Assembly: GCA_900771975.1 (NCBI GenBank)
Contig: CAAGPV010000095.1
Location: 14,677 to 78,676, forward strand
From: an uncultured Prevotella sp.
GTDB taxonomy: Bacteria > Bacteroidota > Bacteroidia > Bacteroidales > Bacteroidaceae
Length of the DNA stretch: 64,000 bases
Reading direction: 5' to 3'
Shown piece after piece: positions 8,771 through 17,485 of the stretch; the first letter of the stretch is position 1, and each line of letters opens with the position of its first letter. Below the pieces are notes generated by a model, which made no database searches, had not been told where the DNA came from, and saw only the letters and a program-made list of their open reading frames with translations. The position numbers were made by a program, and so were the translations under genes.

Positions 8771-8806
8771 AAAGGGGAAATGTCATATATTTGATGTTTC
8801 CCCTTT
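8771..8806 (+). terminator. Intrinsic terminator of rpsO
   Basis: AAAGGGGAAA and TTTCCCCTTT arms form a perfect 10-bp stem 27 bases after the rpsO stop, followed by GTGTTTTCC. Confidence 0.85.
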
Positions 8807-8836
8807 GTGTTTTCCTTTTAAAGGAAACACCATAAA

Positions 8837-8880
8837 GAAAAGCCGCAAATATCGATAAACTCGAATATTTACGGCTTTTC
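8837..8880. terminator. Bidirectional hairpin, probable tRNA-Pro terminator
   Basis: GAAAAGCCG (8837-8845) pairs with CGGCTTTTC (8872-8880), with inner AAATAT/ATATTT pairing. Leftward it is the first hairpin after the tRNA and leads into TTTATG; rightward it leads into TTTTGC. Confidence 0.65.
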
Positions 8881-8892
8881 TTTTGCAAGTTG

Positions 8893-8965
8893 TCGGGATT
8901 ACTGGACTCGAACCAGCGACCTCACGCCCCCCAGACGCGTGCGCTACCTACTGCGCTAAATCCCG
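8893..8965 (-). tRNA. tRNA-Pro (anticodon GGG)
   Basis: On the minus strand the acceptor arms CGGGATT (8965-8959) and AATCCCG (8900-8894) pair perfectly, followed by discriminator A at 8893. The D arm is GCGC/GCGC, the anticodon stem CGCGT/GCGTG encloses the loop CTGGGGG with anticodon GGG, and the T loop is GGTTCGAGTCC. The 3' CCA is not encoded. An own -7 box lies 12 bases upstream. Confidence 0.96.
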
Positions 8966-8976
8966 AATTGCGAGTG

Positions 8977-8984
8977 CAAAATTA
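8977..8984 (-). promoter_or_regulatory. -7 box for tRNA-Pro
   Basis: TAATTTTG on the minus strand, ending 11 bases before the tRNA 5' end. This is the right distance for a start at or just before the mature tRNA. Confidence 0.65.
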
Positions 8985-9047
8985 CTCATTTGTTTGGAAA
9001 GGAGCAAACTTTTAAGGCTCTTTTTCGCCTTTCAAAATAATATTTCG

Positions 9048-9055
9048 TAATTTTG
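9048..9055 (+). promoter_or_regulatory. -7 box for the aroA-porW-porX-tsaE run
   Basis: TAATTTTG on the plus strand, 28 bases before the aroA ATG. No other clear promoter box is visible before tsaE, so it may drive the whole six-gene run. Confidence 0.6.
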
Positions 9056-9083
9056 TACATTCAGAAAGCAATATCTATTGAAG

Positions 9084-10331
9084 ATGAAATATAGCATTAC
9101 AGCCCCCAAAAGCCTCAATACCACCATCCACCTTCCCGCTTCGAAAAGCCTAAGCAACCGCGCTCTGGTCATTCATGCGTTAGCTGGCGGTACCATTCAG
9201 CCGACAAACCTGTCCGACTGTGACGATACCGAGGTTATTGTTCGCGCTCTCAAAGAGATGCCCTCCGTCATCGACATCAAGGCAGCCGGCACTGCCATGC
9301 GCTTTATGACGGCTTTTCTCAGTGTCAGCGAAGGCAAGCACACGCTGACTGGGACGAAACGTATGCAGCAACGCCCCATTGGGATTTTGGTAAACGCCTT
9401 GCGCCGGTTGGGTGCAGACATTTCCTATTTGGGCGAGGAGGGCTATCCTCCATTGCTGATTTGCGGTCGCAAGTTAGATGGTGGTAGCTTAGAAATCCCT
9501 GGCAACGTTAGTTCTCAGTACATTTCTGCACTTTTGATGATTGGACCAACACTTGTCAAGGGGCTCACCCTCAAGCTGACAGACACCATCGTCTCTCGGC
9601 CATATATCGACATGACCCTCGACATCATGCGAGAGTTTGGCGCAGACGTGGAATGGACAGACATTGACACCGTGAGTGTCCGTCCACAACCTTATAAGAA
9701 CAGAGCCTACACCATAGAAAACGATTGGAGTGCAGCTTCCTATTGGTTTGAAGCATTGGCCCTGTCTGCCCAAAAAGAAAACCAAATATGCCTTCCTGGA
9801 TTATGGGACAGAAGCCAACAAGGAGACGCTATCGTACGTTACCTTTTTAATATGTTGGGGGTGAAGACTTCTTTTTCGTCAAACAAATCTGAAGGCATCA
9901 CTCTTACTTCCAACGGTCACACCCTTCCAAGACTGGAATATGATTTTGTCAACCAACCGGACCTCTCCCAAACGATGATAGCCACTTGTTGTGCCCTAAA
10001 CATTCCGTTTACTTTTACAGGGCTTGAAAGTCTTCGTATAAAAGAGACCGACCGCATTTCCGCCATGCGCACCGAACTTCGTAAATTCGGATTTTGTCTT
10101 CATGAAATTGGCGATAGCACCCTTCAATGGGACGGCAAGCAGTTGCCACCTGAAGATAATCCCGTCGTCGACACCTATGAGGATCACCGTATGGCCATGT
10201 CCTTCGCTCCCTTGTCGTTCAAATTCGGCCCCATTGTCATCAATCACCCAGAAGTAGTCTCAAAATCTTACCCGCATTTTTGGGAAGATCTTGCTTCTTG
10301 TGGGTTTGGTGTTACCAAAATTCCAGAATAA
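9084..10331 (+). CDS. aroA: 3-phosphoshikimate 1-carboxyvinyltransferase (EPSP synthase)
   Basis: The enzyme joins shikimate-3-phosphate and PEP in the shikimate pathway. Signatures are ASKSLSNRAL (the Lys-Ser pair binding shikimate-3-phosphate), AAGTAMRFMTAFL (the NAGTA-like PEP loop, here starting with AA), GNVSSQYISALLM, RIKETDRISAM and the C-terminal DTYEDHRMAMSFAP. The product is 415 residues from ATG 9084. A TTG at 9078 is in frame and would add two residues, but ATG is preferred. It is the first gene of a close-packed rightward run ending with tsaE. Confidence 0.95.
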   Translation: MKYSITAPKSLNTTIHLPASKSLSNRALVIHALAGGTIQPTNLSDCDDTEVIVRALKEMPSVIDIKAAGTAMRFMTAFLSVSEGKHTLTGTKRMQQRPIGILVNALRRLGADISYLGEEGYPPLLICGRKLDGGSLEIPGNVSSQYISALLMIGPTLVKGLTLKLTDTIVSRPYIDMTLDIMREFGADVEWTDIDTVSVRPQPYKNRAYTIENDWSAASYWFEALALSAQKENQICLPGLWDRSQQGDAIVRYLFNMLGVKTSFSSNKSEGITLTSNGHTLPRLEYDFVNQPDLSQTMIATCCALNIPFTFTGLESLRIKETDRISAMRTELRKFGFCLHEIGDSTLQWDGKQLPPEDNPVVDTYEDHRMAMSFAPLSFKFGPIVINHPEVVSKSYPHFWEDLASCGFGVTKIPE

Positions 10332-10349
10332 CCTAAAAGCGCATTTCTC

Positions 10350-10769
10350 TTGGAAATTATCATTATCGGACTTGGTTCCATCCTTCTTCTCGGATGCATC
10401 GTTGCATTAGCCTCTACTTTCTCTCATCACTCTGACTGTGAAGAGGAAAGCGTCACTTCCGGCAACGATTGTTCTTCGTGCAACGGCAAAAGTTCTACGT
10501 GCGAACAGATCTGCATGATGGAAGCCGCAACAAAAGCCATTGAATACTTTGACGATGAAGAATTGGACAAGTTCCATGGGAAAGCCGCTGAAAATTATTC
10601 AGATAGTGAAGTGGACGAATTTTCACAAGTTCTCTACACGCTTCCTCCTAATGAGGTAAAAGACTGGGGTCGCAGCCTCACCTTACGAGGCATTAACTTG
10701 CCCAACCAGCTCAAAGACGAGTTCTACCTCATGGCTGAAAACCCATCAACAACTTCTCCATCCACCTAA
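10350..10769 (+). CDS. Membrane-anchored Cys-rich small protein of unknown function
   Basis: The 139-residue product starts at a TTG codon 18 bases after the aroA stop. It has one N-terminal membrane segment (EIIIIGLGSILLLGCIVALA), then a Cys cluster (NDCSSCNGKSSTCEQICMM) of spacing CxxC-x6-CxxxC around residues 40-55. A conserved-looking acidic helical part follows (EYFDDEELDKFHG, WGRSLTLRGINLPNQLKDEF). I recall similar proteins in Bacteroidales next to aroA, but know no function. The cluster could bind a metal or form disulfides. No other start gives the hydrophobic N-terminus, which supports the TTG. Confidence 0.65.
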   Translation: MEIIIIGLGSILLLGCIVALASTFSHHSDCEEESVTSGNDCSSCNGKSSTCEQICMMEAATKAIEYFDDEELDKFHGKAAENYSDSEVDEFSQVLYTLPPNEVKDWGRSLTLRGINLPNQLKDEFYLMAENPSTTSPST

Positions 10770-10797
10770 AAAGAAGAATATTAAGACTGCTCCCAAT

Positions 10798-11622
10798 ATG
10801 GATATACTACAATACGATTTTTTTCAAAATGCCTTGATTGGCTCTTTGTTGGCAAGCATTCTGTGCGGAATTGTCGGAACTTATATTGTTTCCCGCCGAC
10901 TGGTCTTCATCAGTGGAGGCATCACCCATGCCTCATTCGGCGGTATTGGCCTTGGCGTTCTGTTGGGTTGCAATCCTGTTTGGTCTGCCATGGTGTTTGC
11001 CGTTCTGAGTGCCATGGGGGTTCAATGGGTTTCCCGCAACGGTGATGTAAGGGAAGACTCGGCCATCGCCTTGTTTTGGACCTTTGGCATGAGCATTGGC
11101 ATCATTTGCTGTTTCCTCACTCCGGGGTTCATGCCAGACCTTCCTTCGTTTCTTTTCGGAAGCATTCTCACCATCAACCATAGCGACCTTTGGCTTCTTT
11201 TAGGAATGACCGCATTGGTAGCTACGCTCTTCCTCTGCTTTTATCGACAGATACTCAGTGTGGCTTTCGACGCCACTTTTGCCCGTTCCCAGCATCTTCC
11301 CGTCCATTTCATTGAATATCTCATGATGGCCATCATTGCCATGACCATCGTCTCAACTCTCCGTATGGTGGGTATCGTCCTTGCCATTAGCCTCCTCACC
11401 ATTCCACAAATGACTGCCAACCTCTTCACTTTCAGCTTTAAACGCATCATCTGGTCAAGCATTCTCATCGGATGGATTGATTGTTTGGCCGGATTGGCAA
11501 TAGCCTATTGGCTGAATGTTCCCTCCGGAGCTGCCATCATTTTCTTCTCCGTTGTTTTTTACGCCCTTGCCAAGGCAATAAAATCCCTCTCTTATCAGTT
11601 ATTTAAGCGTGAACTTGCATAA
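10798..11622 (+). CDS. ABC-3 family metal-ion ABC transporter permease (ZnuB/MntB type)
   Basis: The 274-residue product has about eight hydrophobic segments. ABC-3 signatures include RRLVFISGGITHASFGGIG near residue 32 and the cytoplasmic coupling region VHFIEYLMMAIIAMTI, followed by LRMVGIVLAISLLTIPQ. Members move zinc, manganese or iron inward with a separate ATPase and a periplasmic binding lipoprotein. Neither partner is in this window, so the permease is an orphan here. Its last 14 bases overlap the start of the porW gene, implying coupled translation. Confidence 0.85.
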   Translation: MDILQYDFFQNALIGSLLASILCGIVGTYIVSRRLVFISGGITHASFGGIGLGVLLGCNPVWSAMVFAVLSAMGVQWVSRNGDVREDSAIALFWTFGMSIGIICCFLTPGFMPDLPSFLFGSILTINHSDLWLLLGMTALVATLFLCFYRQILSVAFDATFARSQHLPVHFIEYLMMAIIAMTIVSTLRMVGIVLAISLLTIPQMTANLFTFSFKRIIWSSILIGWIDCLAGLAIAYWLNVPSGAAIIFFSVVFYALAKAIKSLSYQLFKRELA

Positions 11623-14600
11623 CAACAAACATATCGTACTTGTCCTGCTGGCACTTGCTTCAATGGTCATAGCAGGGTGTTCTACCAACAAGAACACCTC
11701 ACAGTCACGTTGGTGGCATTCTTTCAATGCCCGGTATAACACCTATTATAATGGTGCACAGGCGTATATTGACGGTAGCTTGGAAAAAGAACAGGGCAAC
11801 AAAGACAATTTCACCGAGATGATTCCCCTCTACACTGTTGGCAACAAGAGTAGCCGTGAACTCGGTAAAACCAATTTTGACAGGGCCATCGAGAAAGCCC
11901 AAAAGGCCATTGCTCGCCATAGCATCAAGCGACGTCCCGAATGGAACAAAAGCAGACGCAAGACCGAGAAAGACATCGAATGGCTCAATCGTCGAGAATA
12001 CAACCCGTTCCTTTGGAAAGCCTGGATGCTGATGGGGCGTTCGCAGTTTTATAAAGGAGCTTTTGACGAGGCTGCCGCCACCTTCTCTTACATGAGTCGA
12101 CTCTACCGCACCCAACCAGCCATCTACGGAAAAGCTCGTGCTTGGTTGGCAAAATGCTACATCGAAGAGGGATGGACCTACGATGCAGAAGATGTTATCC
12201 GCAACATGAGCCGCGATTCGCTGGACTGGCGCGCCGTGAAAGAATGGGATTACACCTATGCCGACTACTACATACACACTGGCGACTTTGAAAAAGCAAT
12301 TCCATACCTACGCAAAGTCATTAAACACGAAATGCGTCACAAGCAACGGGCACGCGAATGGTATCTTTTGGGACAACTCGAAGCTGCGTTGGGACACAGA
12401 GAAAATGCCACAAAAGCCTTCAAACGCGTCATACGACAAAACCCTCCTTACCAGTTGGAATTCAATGCACACATCGCAATGACCGAGGTAATGGCCAAAG
12501 GTCGCGCCAAGCAGATGATTGGCAAACTTAAGCGTATGGCTGCTTCCGACAAGAACAAAGACTATCTCGATCAGGTCTATTACGCCATAGGTAACATCTA
12601 TCTCAGCGAGAAAGACACCATGCAGGCAATTACTGCATACGAACGCGGCAATCAGAAATCCACTCGCAGTGGCATCGAAAAAGGCGTATTGTTGTTACAC
12701 TTGGGCGATTTGTATTGGGCTAAAGAGAAATTTTCTGATGCACGACGTTGTTATGGGGCTGCCATCGGTATGCTTGACAAGGACCGAAAAGACTATGAAC
12801 AACTTTCCAACCGTTCGAAAATACTCGACGAACTGGTTCCCTACACCGATGCCGTCCACCTTCAAGACTCGTTACAGGCACTTGCCAAGATGCCCGAGGC
12901 CGAACGTAATGCAGCTATCGACCGTGTAATAGACGCCTTAAAGAAGAAAGAGAAGGAAGAACGACGCGCTCAAGCCGAGCAGGATGCCCAACAGCAGCAA
13001 GCCCAAAATGGAGCCATCGGTGCTAACAACAACCAAACGCAGGCTTCCTCCAACAACCAGACACAGAACGGTCTATGGTATTTCTATAATCAGATGGCGG
13101 TCAACCAAGGCAAGCAAACTTTCCAACGTCAATGGGGAAAACGAGAGAATGTAGACAATTGGCAACGTGTCAACAAAACCGTAGTGGGCAACATCGGTTC
13201 TGATGCCAATCCCGAAGAGCTTACAGACGAACAACGCGACTCTATCTTCCGTGCCGAGCAAATAGCCGATTCGTTGTCCAACATTGCAGACAGTGCTCAA
13301 AACGATCCACACAAACGCGAATATTATTTGGCTCAAATACCTTTCACCGAAGAACAGATACAAGCCAGCAACCAAATTCTTGAGGACGGACTCCATCATA
13401 GTGGCGTCATCTTCAAAGACCGGCTGGACAATCTGCCGCTTTCAGAAAAATGCCTGCGCCGACTGACGGACAACTATCCTGATTATGAACACATGGACGA
13501 CGTCTACTATCACCTGTTTTTGTTGTACAACAGAATGGGCCAACCGGACGTCGCCGAAAGCTATGTCACCCAACTAAAGGAACACTATCCGCAAAGCGAA
13601 TGGACAACTATTCTCACCGATCCCTACTTCCAGGAAAACTCCAAATTTGGCGTTCACTTGGAAGACTCCCTCTATGCAGCCACCTACGAAGCGTTCAAGA
13701 AAGACCAGTTTGCAGAAGTTGCAGCCAATGCACACATCTCTGAAACGCGTTTCCCTTTGGGAGCTAACCGCGACAAGTTTCTCTTCATTGGCGGACTTAG
13801 CAAACTCAATAGCGGTGATGCCAATGCGTGCATCCGCGACATGAAGGAGGTTGTAGAGAAATATCCTCAAAGTCGCATCAGCGAAATGGCGGGTATGATT
13901 GTCAACGGGGTGAACAAAGGAAAGAAACTTCGTGGAGGAAAATTCGATTTGGGTGATGTATGGTCACGACGATCGGCTGTTCTCAACGATAGCGATAGCA
14001 TCAAAAACGTTTCGTTCTCTAAAGAACGCTTCACCGATTTCAAGTTCTTGCTGGTCTACAATCCCGACTCTGTCAATGAAAACCAGTTGCTCTTCGAGAT
14101 GGCTCGTTTCAATTTCTCCAATTTCCTGGTTCGCGACTTCGACCTGGAAATCGCAGACCTCGAAGGTCTCCATCAGATGCAAGTCTCTGGCTTCCGCAGC
14201 TACGACGAGGCTTACCAATATGCCCGACAACTTGTCGACACCAAAAGTGTTGTCAGCAAACTCAATAAAAACACCAAAACCCTCATCATCAGCGACAACA
14301 ATCTCAAGCTCATTGGAACACAGTTCAGCTATGCTGACTATGAAGCTTTCTACCGGAAAAACTTCGTTCCCTTACGGGTTACCAAACGATATCTGCTTTC
14401 CGAACCTGCCGAAATAGCCACGCCACGGGAGCGCGATCTTCAAGAAGAAATCCAGAGCAAAGCTCCTACACAGGAAGACCTTGACGCTCAAAAAAAGAGC
14501 GAGGCCGTTGACGAGGGCATTTCCGTTCCTGTAGAAATCGATGCTCCGGGCGCCCAACCCGAAACAGAGCCGGAAGGTACAGAAATCTCTACGGAGATAG

Positions 14601-15055
14601 CACCTGCCGAAGAACCAGAAACGCCCAAAGAGCAACCGATTGAAGACGACAACACCATTGCCCTTCCCAAGCAGACTCCAACAACATCAAACGAAGACGA
14701 GGACATCATTGAGTTGCCTGAGGAACAGCCATCACCTCAACCAGCTCTACCTGAAAACGAAGTGGTTCTTCCCAAAAAGGAAGAAACTGCCCCTGTCACT
14801 CCAGCCGAGCCTCAGCAAAGACGTTCCGAGCCCGAACAACCAGTACTTCCAGAAGTGCAACAACCTGCTACAACCGTTCCAAAGAAGCAACCGGAGCCCT
14901 CAATAGATGAACCGCAAGCCCCTGTCGAGGATACGGGCATCTACTTTGACGATGACCTCGGCACAGGAAATACAAACACGAACAACAACACTCGTAACGA
15001 TTCGCCCGTCAATGACGATGTTGAGGACGAATATTACGACTTAGACGGATTTTAA
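11609..15055 (+). CDS. porW: TPR lipoprotein of the type IX secretion system (PorW/SprE-like)
   Basis: The start is GTG at 11609, inside the permease gene. A signal peptide ends in the lipobox MVIAGC, with the lipidated Cys at about residue 24. The next segment is WWHSFNARYNTYYNG, a hallmark of the PorW/SprE lipoproteins. Many TPR-like helix pairs follow (for example AWMLMGRSQFYKGAFDEAA, ARAWLAKCYIEEGWTYDAE, EWYLLGQLEAALGHRENA), and residues from about 930 to 1148 form a Glu/Pro/Gln-rich low-complexity tail ending in DEDEYY-like acids. PorW and SprE are needed for type IX secretion and gliding and are reported to link the outer-membrane translocon to the motor. The assignment rests on the N-terminal motif, TPR layout and adjacency to porX. 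Confidence 0.8.
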   Translation: MNLHNNKHIVLVLLALASMVIAGCSTNKNTSQSRWWHSFNARYNTYYNGAQAYIDGSLEKEQGNKDNFTEMIPLYTVGNKSSRELGKTNFDRAIEKAQKAIARHSIKRRPEWNKSRRKTEKDIEWLNRREYNPFLWKAWMLMGRSQFYKGAFDEAAATFSYMSRLYRTQPAIYGKARAWLAKCYIEEGWTYDAEDVIRNMSRDSLDWRAVKEWDYTYADYYIHTGDFEKAIPYLRKVIKHEMRHKQRAREWYLLGQLEAALGHRENATKAFKRVIRQNPPYQLEFNAHIAMTEVMAKGRAKQMIGKLKRMAASDKNKDYLDQVYYAIGNIYLSEKDTMQAITAYERGNQKSTRSGIEKGVLLLHLGDLYWAKEKFSDARRCYGAAIGMLDKDRKDYEQLSNRSKILDELVPYTDAVHLQDSLQALAKMPEAERNAAIDRVIDALKKKEKEERRAQAEQDAQQQQAQNGAIGANNNQTQASSNNQTQNGLWYFYNQMAVNQGKQTFQRQWGKRENVDNWQRVNKTVVGNIGSDANPEELTDEQRDSIFRAEQIADSLSNIADSAQNDPHKREYYLAQIPFTEEQIQASNQILEDGLHHSGVIFKDRLDNLPLSEKCLRRLTDNYPDYEHMDDVYYHLFLLYNRMGQPDVAESYVTQLKEHYPQSEWTTILTDPYFQENSKFGVHLEDSLYAATYEAFKKDQFAEVAANAHISETRFPLGANRDKFLFIGGLSKLNSGDANACIRDMKEVVEKYPQSRISEMAGMIVNGVNKGKKLRGGKFDLGDVWSRRSAVLNDSDSIKNVSFSKERFTDFKFLLVYNPDSVNENQLLFEMARFNFSNFLVRDFDLEIADLEGLHQMQVSGFRSYDEAYQYARQLVDTKSVVSKLNKNTKTLIISDNNLKLIGTQFSYADYEAFYRKNFVPLRVTKRYLLSEPAEIATPRERDLQEEIQSKAPTQEDLDAQKKSEAVDEGISVPVEIDAPGAQPETEPEGTEISTEIAPAEEPETPKEQPIEDDNTIALPKQTPTTSNEDEDIIELPEEQPSPQPALPENEVVLPKKEETAPVTPAEPQQRRSEPEQPVLPEVQQPATTVPKKQPEPSIDEPQAPVEDTGIYFDDDLGTGNTNTNNNTRNDSPVNDDVEDEYYDLDGF

Positions 15056-15061
15056 ATCACT

Positions 15062-16615
15062 ATGAGCAACGGACTTTTATTATGGGTGGACGATGAGATA
15101 GAACTTCTCAAGGCACACATCATTTTTCTTGAAAAGAAAGGGTATGAGGTGATAACCGTCAGCAATGGCAGTGATGCCCTCGACCAATGCGCCCAGCAAA
15201 CGTTCGACCTTATCTTGCTGGACGAACAGATGCCAGGGTTAAGCGGCTTGGAAACTCTCCAAAAGATGAAGGAAATCCAACCTGCCACCCCCATCGTAAT
15301 GGTAACCAAAAGCGAAGAGGAAAACATCATGAACCAAGCCATCGGTTCAAAGATTGCCGACTATCTCATCAAGCCCGTCAACCCCAATCAGATTCTTCTC
15401 ACACTGAAGAAGAACATCCATCGCAAGGAAATAGAGACCGAAGTCACACAAACGGGTTATCAGCAAGACTATTCTCAAATTTCAATGCTCATCAACGATT
15501 GCCGCACTTTCAGCGACTGGAGCGACATCTACAAACGGTTGGTGCATTGGGAGCTCGAACTGAGCAACACCGATAGCGGCATGACAGACATGCTTGTCAT
15601 GCAGAAAGAAGATGCCAACAACGGTTTCGCCAAATACATTGCCAAGCACTATCTCGACTGGGTGGCTAAGGGCAACACCGAACGGCCAATGATGAGCCCC
15701 GACATCTTCAAGAAAAAGATTTTCCCCCTGCTTGACGCCGGCGAAAAGGTATTCCTCATTGTCATCGACAACTTCCGCTACGACCAGTGGCGCCTGCTTT
15801 CCAGAGAGATAGGAGACCTCTTCGATATTGACGAAAGCCTCTACCTCAGCATTTTGCCAACGGCTACGCAATATGCACGAAATGCCATTTTCAGCGGACT
15901 TATGCCACAGCAGATTGCTTCGATGTATCCCGATTTGTGGGTGGACGAGGACGAGGAGGAGGGAAAGAACCTCAACGAGGGACCGCTCATCCAAACACAA
16001 ATAGACCGCTATCGCCGTCATGACAAGTTTTCCTACCACAAGATTAACGACTCTTTGGGCACGGACAAGTTTCTTTCTCAGTTCAACAACCTTAGGCAAA
16101 ACGACTTAAACGTACTGGTGGTAAACTTCATCGACATGTTGTCGCACGCCCGTACAGAGATGAAAATGGTGCGCGAACTGGCAAGCAACGAAAGCGCTTA
16201 CCGCTCTATCACCTTGAGCTGGTTTCGCCATTCGGTGCTGGCAGAACTCTTCCGTATGCTCTCACAAACCGATTACAAGGTGATTGTCACAACCGACCAT
16301 GGCTCCATACGTGCTACAAAGCCCATCAAAATCATCGGTGACCGTAACACCAACACCAATCTCCGTTACAAGTTGGGCAAAAACCTAAGCTACAATGCCA
16401 AAGAAGTGTTCACCATAAAAGACCCCCATAAGGCACAACTGCCTTCGCCCAACATCAGCACTTCCTATGTCTTTGCCACTGGTGATGCTTTCTTTGCATA
16501 TCCCAACAACTACAACTATTACGTTAGTTATTATAAAGATACCTTTCAGCATGGAGGCATCTCTATGGAAGAGATGATTATTCCGCTGATTACTTTAAGC
16601 TCAAGAAAGAGATGA
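15062..16615 (+). CDS. porX: PorX: response regulator with PglZ domain
   Basis: Residues 1-120 are a CheY-type receiver. LLWVDDE (Asp10, Asp11) forms the acid pocket, Asp54 in ILLDEQMPG is the phosphoacceptor, MVTKSEEE holds the Thr, and DYLIKPVNP carries the conserved Lys. From about residue 160 to the end is a PglZ / alkaline-phosphatase-superfamily domain with metal-ligand segments LIVIDNFRYDQW and VTTDHGSIR. This combination and the 517-residue length match PorX, which together with the sensor kinase PorY regulates type IX secretion genes. The sensor is not in the window. The gene sits 6 bases after porW, and its stop overlaps the tsaE start by 4 bases. Confidence 0.93.
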   Translation: MSNGLLLWVDDEIELLKAHIIFLEKKGYEVITVSNGSDALDQCAQQTFDLILLDEQMPGLSGLETLQKMKEIQPATPIVMVTKSEEENIMNQAIGSKIADYLIKPVNPNQILLTLKKNIHRKEIETEVTQTGYQQDYSQISMLINDCRTFSDWSDIYKRLVHWELELSNTDSGMTDMLVMQKEDANNGFAKYIAKHYLDWVAKGNTERPMMSPDIFKKKIFPLLDAGEKVFLIVIDNFRYDQWRLLSREIGDLFDIDESLYLSILPTATQYARNAIFSGLMPQQIASMYPDLWVDEDEEEGKNLNEGPLIQTQIDRYRRHDKFSYHKINDSLGTDKFLSQFNNLRQNDLNVLVVNFIDMLSHARTEMKMVRELASNESAYRSITLSWFRHSVLAELFRMLSQTDYKVIVTTDHGSIRATKPIKIIGDRNTNTNLRYKLGKNLSYNAKEVFTIKDPHKAQLPSPNISTSYVFATGDAFFAYPNNYNYYVSYYKDTFQHGGISMEEMIIPLITLSSRKR

Positions 16616-17022
16616 AGATCATTATTAACGACTTGCAGCACATTCATGATGCTGCCAAAACCTTTATCAACAACATGCCCGGCGGACGTGTCTATGCCTT
16701 CTATGGCAAGATGGGTGCCGGAAAAACTACATTTATCAAGGCGCTCTGCGAAGAACTCGGGGTGGAAGACGTCATCACTTCTCCCACCTTTGCACTTGTC
16801 AACGAATACACTTCAGGAGAAGGAGACCCCATCTACCATTTTGACTTCTATCGCATAAAAAAACTTGAAGAAGTCTACGACATGGGATATGAGGACTATT
16901 TCTACAGTGGCAACTTATGCCTTCTGGAATGGCCGGAACTCATAGAGCCCATCCTGCCCGACGACGCTGTCAAGGTCACCATCACTCCTCAAGAAGACGG
17001 CACACGCATCTTGGAGTTCTAA
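16612..17022 (+). CDS. tsaE: tRNA threonylcarbamoyladenosine biosynthesis ATPase TsaE
   Basis: TsaE is the ATPase that supports TsaB/TsaD in making t6A37 on ANN-decoding tRNAs. The 136-residue product has a Walker A GKMGAGKTT at residues 32-40, the family motif SPTFALVNEY, HFDFYR (Walker B region) and LLEWPE. The start codon overlaps the porX stop (ATGA), and a terminator lies about 25 bases after the stop. Its linkage to porX means that a housekeeping tRNA gene and a secretion regulator share one transcript. Confidence 0.95.
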   Translation: MKIIINDLQHIHDAAKTFINNMPGGRVYAFYGKMGAGKTTFIKALCEELGVEDVITSPTFALVNEYTSGEGDPIYHFDFYRIKKLEEVYDMGYEDYFYSGNLCLLEWPELIEPILPDDAVKVTITPQEDGTRILEF

Positions 17023-17045
17023 ACACAGTTGTCTATTCACGCAAA

Positions 17046-17083
17046 AAGGGCTTGAACACTCTGTCAAAAATGTTCAAGCCTTT
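17046..17083. terminator. Terminator between convergent tsaE and trxA
   Basis: GGCTTGAACA (17049-17058) pairs with TGTTCAAGCC (17071-17080), and the stem can extend by outer A-T pairs. Rightward it is followed by TTTCCTTTT. Leftward the AAAAA before it gives a T run on the minus strand, so it can serve both genes. Confidence 0.85.
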
Positions 17084-17102
17084 CCTTTTAGGTGGCCTTT
17101 GC

Positions 17103-17417
17103 TTAGAGCAAAGCCTTGAATTTTTCGTCGAGAACTGCTTTTGATGCGGAACCGACAAACTTGTCTACCAACTCCCCACCCTTAAAGAACAAGATGGTAG
17201 GGATGTTACGTACACCATAGTCGATGGCAATATCGTCATTGGCCTCCACATCGCATTTACCTACGACAATCTTTCCGTCATAGTCGTTTGCCAATTCAGA
17301 AATTGTAGGGGCAAGGGCTTTACAGGGACCACACCATGTTGCCCAAAGGTCCACTACCAATGGCAACTCACCATTCTTATACTGTTCGAAGTTCTCAGTT
17401 GTGATTTCTACTTCCAT
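17103..17417 (-). CDS. trxA: Thioredoxin
   Basis: A 104-residue single-domain thioredoxin with the active site WATWCGPCK (Cys29, Cys32), the cis-Pro loop RNIPT and the C-terminal GSASKAVLDEK helix. It reduces cytoplasmic disulfides. There is no signal peptide. It lies 68 bases downstream of dnaE in the same direction, and I see no terminator between them, so co-transcription is possible. Confidence 0.95.
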   Translation of the reverse strand: MEVEITTENFEQYKNGELPLVVDLWATWCGPCKALAPTISELANDYDGKIVVGKCDVEANDDIAIDYGVRNIPTILFFKGGELVDKFVGSASKAVLDEKFKALL

Positions 17418-17485
17418 TTTTCTATTTTTTTAATTGTTAATGATTATTCCTTAATATACCAACAAACAATATGCCAACTTTTGGC

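Noticed and set aside
8818..9000. tRNA-Pro as an attachment site for the element
   Set aside because: The tRNA lies 38 kb from the left edge of the element and no copy of its 3' end is seen near 47.3 kb.
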